This document shows, one piece after another, positions 1 through 12,300 of a stretch of 64,000 bases of DNA. This stretch comes from Lumbricus rubellus (Eukaryota > Annelida > Clitellata > Crassiclitellata > Lumbricidae). The stretch's first letter is position 1. Each line of letters opens with the position of its first letter. Both the position numbers and the translations under genes were made by a program. The stretch covers positions 36,510,250 to 36,574,249 of the forward strand of contig OX243811.1 in the NCBI GenBank assembly GCA_945859605.1, written 5' to 3'. The notes under the pieces are model-generated. The model did not search any database and had not been told where the DNA came from. It saw only the letters and a list, made by a program, of their open reading frames with translations.

Positions 1-267
1 CCTGTGTAAATAATAACTTTACAAGCAACATGACCAACATCAAACTTCACTACAAAACCTACTTCCTTAGACATAAACTTCATTAAGCAATTACCATACC
101 TCCTCTGGTCAAATTTATTTAGCCATGCAGTCATAGGTCAACCACTTTTCCTATGTAGCAACATCATTAAATGCCTATGCAATTGAGCAACATGTTGGAC
201 ATATCCAGTTGACATTACACCTAATGACAGTAGAAACTGAGCCATCAGTTGAGCAACAGTCACATAC

Positions 268-363
268 CTCTGTCTCTTCTATTATAGCACCATCTATCGA
301 TAGCTCAGCGCTGGCTGTGGGGCGTCTTTGCCCTGGCCGACGCCCTCTTGTAGGCTCAGGCGC
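268..363 (-). CDS. BTAF1: BTAF1 exon 23
   Basis: Encodes [20 protein letters not shown] and an acidic end (IIEETE), corresponding to the RRGPTPK segment. Acceptor AACCAG; donor ACAGAG|GTATGT. 96 bases, phase 0. Bases 1-267 are intron with nothing recognised. Confidence 0.78.
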
Positions 364-3300
364 CTGGTTTGAAATACAAACAGAGAAACATGCAAGTCAG
401 TATGGCAAAACAGACCATCACAGAAACAGTACTTCCATGGCAAGCAGAAAAGCCTACTTGGATGATCATTCTTTATTATTATTATTAATAGGCACATTAG
501 GTGCAAAGTGACGTCTGTGGAGAGCTTAATGCTGACTGCTAGATGTCTCTTTGCATTGGCCTATGATGCATGGTATGCTCAGAAGCGTGATTTAAAAAGA
601 ATTGTTCAGAGAAAGAAGTCATACTGTAGAATCCCTAAATGCATCACAATTACAGCTCCAAATTCTGCGAAAATACCATATTTAATTAATCCATGAGTAT
701 TATTTATGCCAACATTTATAACCGAGTGCCTCTAACTGGCGCTACAGAAATGTGACATTACAGTTAAGAATAATTATCAAAGATCAGCCAACTGACCAGT
801 CGCTGTGTGTACAACGTCAGGATTCCACTGTGCTTGTCACAACAGACACCATCTGCAAGAAAACAAAATGCTTTGTAATGTTATGTTATATATCTCACAT
901 GAAATTTAGAAATGTAAATTCATACAAATTATACTCCAGAAATACAATGGATGGTGGCAAGAAAACAAAATGCCTTGTAATGTTATAAAATCTCATATGA
1001 AATTTAGAAACGTAAATTCATATATTATACTCCATAACAATGGATGGTTGCAAGATGGAATACAGACCAAGTGGCACGTTGTCATTGAGCTCCTTTCCAA
1101 CAATCGGTGTGTACTTGTGATCGGAGCAGAGCATTGTGCACAGGTTGCGCACAATCTTTGAGATCGGACATGGCGAGCGGCTGGAACAGAGTGGAATCAA
1201 CTGAGCCAAGCTTGCCGCAGCGCATGCCTGGAACAGCAGAAGAAATGGCGTAAGATTTTGCACAGCACAAGATCATAAACAGTGCAAAATACACTCCATG
1301 AATGTACAATGCAATTCATTAAATTCAGTTTCTTAATGCTTGTAATCTGACAATTACAAGTTCAATAAACCCAAATCTGAGCCACAAAACAACGACTGTC
1401 ATACGCGGTTCGCTCTGCAGACTCAAACCTGCAATCGTTGGATTACAGAGAAGTCGTGCGTATATTGAATTAAACCATCATTATAGAACAGGTTTCTAAC
1501 GTGTCATACAAATGTCGAGTGTAATTATTTGGATCAATGAATGGACGAACGAACGAACCTGGAGTTCGATGTTCTCCTCTCTCTTGAGGGCGTCCATGAG
1601 CGGACGAACAACCGGATTCATCTTCTCTGGAAGATCCTTCACGCAAATGATCGCTCCAGCTGCACTACACTGCACCCTGCACATTCAAACACATCAAACA
1701 TTAACTTAATAAGTAATTAATAAATATATATACACACATATACATGTATGTAATTTATATATAGATTGAAAATATATATTTATAACTATTTATTTGAATG
1801 AAAAGAAAAATTCCAGTCCTTAAGGAAAAATCATCAGTTCATCACAAACATCCAAAGAAAACACAATATATAGCGTATATAGTAAAATATGAATTTACAG
1901 AAATGCTTCTAACAAGTCAGGTGAGAGAGCTGTAGCAAAAAAAATAAACAGCGCATAAATAAAAAAAGCTTATAAAATAATGAATAGATACAGTTCAACA
2001 GCATTAAAAAACTAAAACAGATCCATCCATAAAGAACCACATCCATCAACTAGTCAGAAAAAAGCACTTAACAACAAAATTAAAAATAAACTGCACAGGC
2101 AAATCCTGTCCTGCCTCACACTGCTGATGACGAACAAGATTGAATTTAAATTTCTTAATGAATAATTAACCTTTACCACTCAAATTTATTTTCCGCGCCA
2201 ACCCCTCCAGATCAGAATTAAATTGCAGTGAATATTGGTCACAGTTCAACATTTATTTTCACCAAACAACATGATTCTATTTATGATATATATCATATAA
2301 TATGATATATATGACACATATAATATATATATATAATTATACATATATATACATCTTATATATCATATATCAATGATATATATATCATATTTATCAAATA
2401 TGGGATATAATTATATCATATCTATCATATTTTTGTCATATATATCATATATCATATGTATCATATATATTATGCATATAATATCATAATCATATGTATC
2501 ATATATATTATGCATATAATATCATATCATATGTATCATATTTATATAGCATATATCTATATATCATAATATATATATTATATATATGATATATTATATA
2601 TTATATATGATCATATAATTATATGATATATTTAAATGGCATATATCATATATGCATCATATATATGATATTATGATATAATATGATATATATCATATAT
2701 CACATCATACAATATATATCATATTTATAGAGCATATATTATATATGATATATATCATATATATATCATATATATATATGATATATATCATATTTATTAT
2801 AGCATATAAATCTATATATGATATATCATATATATAAGATATATATATATAATTTATATGACATATATAATCATATATATATATATGATATATATGTGAT
2901 ATATATCATATATATATATGTATATATGATGCATGATATATATATGATACATATATATGATATATATCGTATGTATAATATATATATATGATATATATAT
3001 TTCATATATCATATATCTATATATATAAAAATCTAACCGCGTTTGGCACCTGGCGAAAGATCTCCGAACTTTCTTCATTGATTGCTTTCGAAACTTCACC
3101 GAAACGTTTAGTTCCAACACGGCCGGGTTTGCAGAATGCTTTTTGGGAAAAAGCGCAATTTTTAAACAAAAAAAGCAACTTTGCAAATTCTACCGTTTTC
3201 AAAACATACGCCCGTTGATAAGTGTTTTCCGTTTATGTAGCGCATTTCAACACATTCGATTCCGGCCTAAAAAAGGCAAATTTTCAAATTCTACCGTTTT

Positions 3301-6300
3301 CAACACATACGCCTGTCGATAAGCCTTGGTTCAGTGTGTTTCCTTTATGTAGCGCATTTCAACACATTCCATCCCTCCGTCCCTCCCTCCTTCCCTCCCT
3401 CCTCCTCCCTTGCGGCCTTTTTACTGAAGCGTTTTAGGCCGCAATCCGCTACCGGGAAGGGACGGCCCTCCCTCCGTCCCTCCCTTCCTCCCTCCCATCC
3501 TCCTTCCCTCCCTCCCCCTCCCTTGCTACCGGGAAGAGACGGCCCTCCCTCCCTCCCTTTCTCCCTCCCTCCCTCCCTCCCTCCCTCCTTTCCTCCTTCC
3601 CTCTCTCTTGCGGCCTTTTTACTGAATCGTTTTAGGCCGCAATCCGCTACCGGGAAGGGACGCCCCTCCCTCTCTCCCTCCCTCCGTCCCTCCCTCCGTC
3701 CCTCCCTCCCTCCTTCCCTCCCTCCCCCTCCCTTGCTACCGGGGAGGGACGGCCCTCCCTTCCTCCCTCCTTCCCCTCCCTCCGTCCCTCCGTCCCTCCG
3801 TCCCTCTCACCATCCCTCCCTCCCTCCTTCCCTCCCTCCCCCTCTCTTGCGGCCTTTTTACTGAAGCGTTTTAGGCCGCAATCCGCTCCCTCCCTCCGTC
3901 CCTCTGTCCCTCCCTCCCTCCCATCCTCCCTTCCTCCCTCCCTCCCTTGCTACCGGGAAGAGACGGCCCTCCCTCCGTCCCTCCCTCCGTTCCTCCGTCC
4001 CTCCCTCCCACTCTCCCTCCCTCCATCCTCTCCCCTCCCCTCTCCGAACTTTCTTCATTTATTGCTTTCGAAACTTCACCAAAACGTTTAGTTCCAACAC
4101 GGCCGAGTTTGCAGAATGCTTTTTGGGAAAAAGCGAAATGATTTAAACAAAAAAAGCAACTTTGCAAATTCTACCGTTTTCAAAACATACGCCCGTTGAT
4201 AAGTGTCTTCCGTTTATGTAGCGCATTTCAACACATTCGATTGCGGCCTAAAAAAAGCAAAAAAAAGGAAGGGGGAGGGGGAGGGGCTAGGGCAGGGGGG
4301 TGGGGGAGGGGAGGACGGTCTTTTCTGCCACAGCAACGCGTGGCCGGGTTCAGCTAGTATTATATAATATATATAAATTATATATCATACATATCATATA
4401 TGTTATATATATGTAATATATATATGTACCATACATTTACATATATATAGGTTATGTATTATTTATGTGATATATATCATATATTTGATAGACCTATAAT
4501 TATATCTATATCATATATATTATAATTTTATGGTATATATCATATATATGTCTGTCATATATATTGCGCATAAATGATATATATAAGCTTATATTATATA
4601 TATGATTTATATATATATATATACATATTATATATATATATATCGTATATATATGCCATATATCATATATATCACTATATCATGTATCTAATATATTATA
4701 GGAGCTCCTTAGACCTTCACAAACTAATGTCCGCTCCCACCGGCCATATGAGTTAAAGCGGTTTTATAAATGTCCGCTGTGAGCGGCCTCATGAGTGGTA
4801 AAGGTTAAGACTTATTACCGGTTAGTGAGGATCTGTAATTCATTCGTTGCCTGGGTAACTATCGTTCGAATTGAAGACCTTCGATCTTCCAACTGAGAAA
4901 CATAGCTTGGTTTGATCTTTGATTCGATCGACTCGTACACGCTTGTGCAGAGTGAGTTTGCATTTTCCAACGTCAGAACTGATCTAAAATAATAAAAGTA
5001 AGAAATTAGGTAGTCGAATAACACATACCACAGTAAGTTTAATTAAATAGCAACAACAATAAAAATAAAGAAATTTTTTAGATCGCATTACTAACAAAAA
5101 CAGCATATAATAATAGCAGTCTAGGAGAACAGAATGAAATATCTCTTAACCCTTTAATGCCGAGATGGTAGTAAATGGTATGGGAAATCCTATACCCTCC
5201 GGCATTAAAGGGTTAATTATATAGTTAATGCAGACTGACTCGATCGTGAACGGTGGATCCAAAGTGATGCCTTGTAGTCGGATGTTAGCAATGAGTTCAC
5301 GGCATTCGGCCTGGAGTTGCGTGAAGAGGTAGGCCACTTCATCGTAGTAGATGACTTCCGTCAGACACTCGTGAAGCTTCGACTTGATAGCATCTGGACA
5401 CGGACACCCACTCTGCAACACAAAAGGTACCAATAAGAAGTCAACTAAACAGATCCTGTTGTACCATGCTGTAGTCTATATATGCAACGGTGCATGAAGA
5501 GAAAATCCTCACAAAGCTAGAGAAAAATCAATAGATGGGGGATGAGATTGCACTGCATTGGGCTGTAATTATTGAATAATGAGGTAAAAACTGTACATGC
5601 TTTTTTAATACAAGTAGTAAAAGTTTAAATTTTGTAAAGCAGCATTTGCCATGACATCATAAGAAAATGAAAGTATCTCGAAAATGAAGCCGTCCTTAAG
5701 GACTCACATTTTGATAGTCATCACAACATCGATTATGACAATACAAAGAATTCATTCCAACCAATTTCTTCTTACTTGCTGGTCATAATAATAGTAACAA
5801 TGATGATTTCTATGGCGCCGTAACACAGCCACAAGAGCGCCTCACATACTAAACAAAACCCAGTTCGATGAACAGCAGCTGTAGCTCTATTACCTGGGGT
5901 AATATCACTATACCATGCAAAAAGTGATATACTATGCATCAGGTTGCAACAATTTAGCATGTACTAGGTAGTAGGTACTACCAATTTACCATATACCATG
6001 TAACATTGCGTCTCCACATGCCAGTTAACACCACTTTGCAATGTACAACATAATTCATGATCAAAGAAACCAGTCAATACCATGTAACAATACAAATATA
6101 ATCCTCACCTTTTCCAGAGTGACCCATTCAATGATCGTGTATGCAGTACACATCTTCTGCAGTGCAGCTTTTGATCCCAGATAGAACACAAAGAGCTTTC
6201 CAAGCGCCTCAAGGGGCGAGCATGGAATCCCGTCAAGGGTGTAACTTCCAAGGCGAGTGATGTACGTTGATAGTAACCCAAGCAACCTAAACCATGGAAA

Positions 6301-9300
6301 CAATTATAACCTTAGAAAGTCATGTAGTGCCATGCGATAATCTCTAGCAACTGAAAGAATTTAAAAGGCACTACATAAATTTAAATGTACTCGCAATTGC
6401 ACCGTTCACAAATGCATTGAGGCATGTACACAGCGTCATTTGAGAATCTTGACAACTATCAGAAAAATTGGCAAGATAATTTTGCAAAACTGACCCATTC
6501 AGCATGTCCATGACTTCAAAGCTATTAAAATATTTAACACCAAGATTACTAAAAATAATAACTAATAATTTTTTTAATTCACTTTTATTAATTATTGTTA
6601 GTATACAAGGCCTTCACTTACCTTGCAGCCATTTTACGAGCTCGTACAACCATGGCATCTCTTTCACCAGCAGAGGCACCACAAGACATGGCACTAGCAA
6701 TGTAGTCTTTCGTTTCTCCAGATGGTTCAGTCGCAGCAGGGTGTGATCGGCTAGGATTTGGCTCCTACCAGAAAAAGTAAGGCGGTTCTGATGCGCAAGC
6801 ATTTCTCAGTTAGAATTCTCGTGTTTTTAGTTGTCACTTTTCTAGTAATAGGAGATCATCCGTATAACTAGAAAATCCTGATTATGCTCATACACAGAAA
6901 AGTCAAGACAAGTAACATGTCAATGCATACTCAGACTGCAAAATCTAAGCCAGCTGCACCCAAATTCAAATATCCCATGCGTTGTCACCGCTGACGTTAT
7001 TAGTATTAATATCCACCTAGTGCTGATTTAACTAACGAATTACGTAGAACCGCTACAATGCTTTACGCATCAATCGACGCCTGCCTCAAGTGAAATCTTA
7101 GCCACAAAATTCATTGGAGATGTCCTGGACACAATGTGATACGTTAACCAGAGGTCAGTCAAGGAGCGCAAGCGACTTGAAACGAACAAGTCTTAAAGTT
7201 AATGATGATAAAGAATTGATGAATCGAACACAATAATTTTGGCAGCAAATTCTAAAGTGTTGAGAGAGCAACACATTCACTATATACCAGGAGAGGACAG
7301 TGGAAGATAAGACAGGGACAAGGCAAGTCCCAAGCACAACTAGAAGAGACAGTTCCACAACTAACAAACGGATGAATATTTCAATCCTATTGTGTCACTG
7401 CAAACCCTGGTAAGATGTCTCGTTTCAATCATCTGGCTCGCATCAAAGGCAACAATCATTGGCTGCATCATAAGGCACATCCACGATCCAAAGTAGATCG
7501 TCGCAACTCCTATGAGATGCTCTGGAGGTGCGTGGGACAACAGCAGACTCCACGTCTACGGAAAAGAAAACAGATATTTATACGTTAACCCTTTACTACC
7601 GGAGGGTATAGGATTTTCCATACCATTTACTACCATCTCGGCATTAAAGGGTTAAAGAGTCTTTTAAATGTTACAAAGGCTGTACAATACATGGGTCCAA
7701 AATTTGAAATGCTATTGGTGTCTCTGTCATGTCAGGTCTCTTAAGCAAAGGTGCGACTAAAGCAGATAGAAAAGGTGGGAGAAAACATCAGTTCTAACAA
7801 GAAGCTGGTAAATAGTTGTAGATAGGTAAAGTGATGCAGATGTAGGATAGCATAAGTGAAGTCAACAATTCTGATATCCAGTTGTTGAGTTTGTAGATAT
7901 ATTAAATATTAATCTGCATCAACTTTGCAGAAGGCAGAGGTAAACATTTTTTGTTTTGTCCTATAAATGCCAACTTCTGCTCTTAACAAGCACTATTTAT
8001 GATAGCAACTGGAGCAATTTGGTTAGACACTCAAAAAGTCCTACCTTAAGTGCCTGGATACCTAGGTACAAACATGCATACATTTACAGAGTACATTCAT
8101 AACACAAAACAACACCCTTAAAAAATTGCACAGTCGGCCCACATAATAATGCAGACCTGGTATTGTGGCTCATGTAGGATAATGTAATGATTGTTTTAGG
8201 TTGGTTACCTGGTAATGTAATGATTGTTTTAGGTTGGTTACCTGGTAATGTAATGATTGTTTTAGGTTGGTTACCTGGTAATGTAATGATTGTTTTAGGT
8301 TGGTTACCTGGTAATGTAATGATTGTTTTAGGTTGGTTACCTGGTAATGTAATGATTGTTTTAGGTTGGTTACCTGGAATATGCTGTGCAGGAGATCGGC
8401 GTCACTTTCGATGAGACAACGCTGGTAGACGTGACGAAGTGCATCAGACAGAATTGGTAATAACCATCCTGTCGTCTACAGAAAGAGAGAGATATTCATA
8501 AGACAGAATAATCCACATAATTATTTCACCTAATAAAGTCAATGGAAAGAGATTTTTACACAGACAGGAGAACGAAAAGACCATTATGCATACATACAGA
8601 TATTGGCTGGCTCTCTGGCTGATAGGTCAGGAAACCAGTAAATCAGAGGCTATCCAGTCAGCAAATTAGACGAAAACCATCTAGCCAGCCAGAATTATCA
8701 ACTGTGCCTGTCAGCAAGCCACGCTGTTTCATGAATGCAAGATTAGATTAGATTAGTACAGAGGCAAGTTTGTTTTGCTCAAATGTATCTGGTCACGTTA
8801 AAAGAACACAGACCTGCTCAGATGATTTTGATAAAAGCGTTGAAAGTGTTTTGAGGGTAGCTCTTCGGACGGAAGTTATGTTGTGCCAAAGGAACGGCCA
8901 GAGACGGGGAACCAGCTGTGTCAGTAACATCTGTTGATACCTTCAAGAAACCAGAACAAGCTACCATTCAATGTACCAATCACATTCAAAGTACCAATCA
9001 CATTCAAAGTACCAATCACATTCAAAGTACCAATCACATTCAAAGTACCAAGTAGACGTTCTGTATTTAAACATAATCTGAATTCAACCTTATGAAATGC
9101 ATTGACTGATGTTATTCTTTTGAAATGCCATTTGATAGTAATATTTCAAAAGTACCTGCTTAAATTTAATCACCCAAGAGCTAGATTGGATTAGTATTTA
9201 GTAAGATACCAAAATGAATTTGTCAGTATATAAGATTCCAACAACCGAACAGAAATACCTCTCTGATCCGACGTCAGGATGTGACAGCACAGACGACAGA

Positions 9301-12300
9301 AGCGTCATGATGCTGGTCGTCGACGACGTCAAGTCATCCAAATCAACCAAAATCCTCCAAAGAGTGTCGACAATTGGACCAACCTAAAACAATCATTCAT
9401 TCAATCATTCACTTCAGAGATTTATATAGCACCCCTCCAGGATCAGCTACTCAGAAGCGCTCCCCGACCCATATCCCCTGCTAAATAGAACAGTCTTAAG
9501 AGTAGGGTAGAACGTGATTTAAAGGCCTCTAGCAATGAGACGCAATTCCACAGGGAGCCCTTTCCAGATTGCAGAGACAGCAACAGAACCATACAAGCAA
9601 TCACACATTTCTTTAAGTCTGTCATTTGCTATATTTATAAGCATAGAGGACAACAGTGTTTAGGCTATTCCAGAGGGACAGAAAGGTTCATAAAGGGCAA
9701 GTCACTTCATTGAGAACAGCCTTGGCATGTGAAGAATTATAATAGAAACTTAATCTAATCCATTTACTTCATGTTCAGCATAATAACTAGATATCATCAG
9801 CAAACAAGTGTCAGTCAAGACAGGATTAATTAGTGACTAGTGAACCAAATAGAATGGTATATTATATATTATGCAAATGGTAGTGAGCACAGTAAAGAAC
9901 CTTCTGCTGCAGTACAATTCATGGCAGTGGGTGAGTAACAGGATAACAAGCCTTTAGGAGAAAGCCCTGAACAGTATACCTTCACAGGAAACTATACTAA
10001 AATAATCTTAAACCCAAACAATATATGGAAAACCCATTGAAGCATATATAATATATATATATATATATACCTTTAGAGGAAAATGCCTAACAAGGGCGTC
10101 AGTGACAGGCAGAAGAGCGTCAGCAGCGACAGCTCTGACATCATCCGATGGATCTTCAAGGCAGACGCAGATCGAAGGAAGCACAAACGACAGCAATGAT
10201 TCCGTCACATCCTACATCGAACATAATTTCAAGATATTCACATACATGAACTGCAACTGACAGCTCCTGAGTTGAGAAGCAGCTTTGCCTATGCTTGATC
10301 TATCAGCTTGTATCACCTTTCTTATCAACAGCGGCTCGAGATTCTCAATTTTCCCACAAATTATATTAAAAGTACACCGTGATTCAAAAAAAAACTAAGC
10401 CAAATTGTTTTTCTTATATCTCTAATGAATGATAAAATATCACGCTAAAATTTTCCAAATATTTAGAGAATTGGACTAAGAATATGATTCCAAAATTTCA
10501 TGAGATAAAGTTGAACGGATAAAACGATATAAATACTCAAACTTCATATACCGAAATTGCAGTTTACAAGCAATTTTCTGTGAGATTCAATAAAAACGTA
10601 AGCTAAACTGGTTTTCATATATCTCCAATGTCTGATAATTAATAATAATAAAATTTTACAGATATTTAAACAATTGAACCACGAATAGGATTCCAAAATA
10701 TCATGTCATAAATTTGAACGGATAGAAAGATATGAATAGTTAAACAACATCTCCAGAAATGTCAGTTTTCAGCAAGTCTGTTATGGTGTTCGTTCTGGTT
10801 TCGAAGCTTGATACTTCCCAATTTTGGACTTCATGGGTCCTGGAGTAAAATTAATAGAGTATATTACTACAATGTTCTGCTGTCACAACATCTTCCACCT
10901 GTTATCAGAAATAGAAGGCTGTTTTCTTTTTCAACAGAACAGCGCCAGCCCACAGAGCCAAGGAATTAACCATCGAAATGCTGACAAGAGAGACGCCAGA
11001 CTTCGTTTCTCCCACATTATGGCCTCCGAACAGCCCAGATTTGAATCCTGTCGACTATTAAGTGTGGAGCATGCATGACATGAGACCGAGTCTACCAGAC
11101 AACAATCCATGATATAAACGATCTGAAGCAACGCTTGTTGGAAGTGTGGGATGGCCTGCACCAGAGGATAATCGACGATGCCGTTTCCCAATGCATGGCG
11201 CCAGCGCCTCCAGGTTTGCGTGCAAGCAGGAGGAAGACATTTTGAGCATCTTATTTAATTAAATAATGAAACCATACTGTTGGAATCATAGTTAGTTCAA
11301 TTCTCTACATATCTGGAAAATTTTAGAATAATTAATCATCAGGCATTAGAGGTAATAAGGAAAATTGGTATTGAATCTGGCAGAATATTGCTTGTAAACT
11401 GCATTTTCGGCATATAAAGTTTAAATATTCATATCTTTTTATCCGTTCAACTTTATCTCATGAAATTTTGGAATCATATTCTTGGTCCAATTCTCTAAAT
11501 ATTTGGAAAGTTTTAGCGTGATATGTTATCGAGCATTAGAGATATATCAAAAACAGTTTGGCTTAGTTTTTTTTGAATCACGGTGTATATTTATATCACA
11601 TAATTATCAAAATTGTTTCCTCTCAGAGTGAAATGATTCACTATGAACATAATTCTCTGGTTATTAATACTATCCAGCAAACACATTTATAGCTTTGCTA
11701 TCCCTTTCTCATCCCAGCTTTCTCAATCTAACCTACCCTAACTTATCATATATTTACCTTCATACCTTACTCAACCTTACCCTAGCCTTCACAAAACCTG
11801 GACATATTATAATATTATACTAGCTACTTACCTGTCGGACGGCCAGAAGGTATTTGATTCCAAGGAGACCACCGTGCTGCACCTCCCACTCACGCCGGTT
11901 AAGCAGCTGGGTCAGGATCCTCAAGACCTGCTTCACACTTTCAACAGTCATGTGTCGCAGTGTAACTCCCAAAGTCTGCGCACAAGTCTCACGAACAGGA
12001 GCAACGACCTACAGCAATAATTTTAGAATGAATCGAAACAAACGCGATTTAGGTCAAAAGTGTACGACTCAAATGAAATGTCAGCATGCAAATGCATGGC
12101 AGACTAAATGACAATTTAAACACTTTAAAATTGATCAGTGACATTTTGCTGATCACTAAACTTCTCAATTCTGTTACCATGTTTACACAATACACAAAAA
12201 ATGCTGAGCTTCTCAGAGTATTAACAGACTTAAATACTTCAAAATTACATTTGATTTTTCAGCTTAAGTCCAGTTTAGAGATGTCTTGTATATTCAAGTG

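Larger units (their letters stand above)
2170..4804. mobile_element. piggyBac-like non-autonomous element, TTAA target duplication
   Basis: Termini are CCTTTACCACTC at 2170 and the inverted GAGTGGTAAAGG ending at 4804. They are flanked by TTAA at 2166-2169 and 4805-4808, as in piggyBac-superfamily insertions. No transposase frame is present. The interior is an AT satellite interrupted by a Helitron. It sits in BTAF1 intron 19 and ends about 10 bases from the exon 19 donor. A short inverted repeat with TTAA flanks could arise by chance, but twelve matching bases plus TTAA on both sides make that unlikely. Confidence 0.72.

Noticed and set aside
3334..4167. 176-codon Pro/Ser-rich frame and its minus-strand partners
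   Set aside because: CCCT minisatellite inside a Helitron; no splice or start context and no conserved domain.
8182..8378. CRISPR-like regular repeats
   Set aside because: Units are direct tandem copies with no spacers, in an intron of an animal gene.
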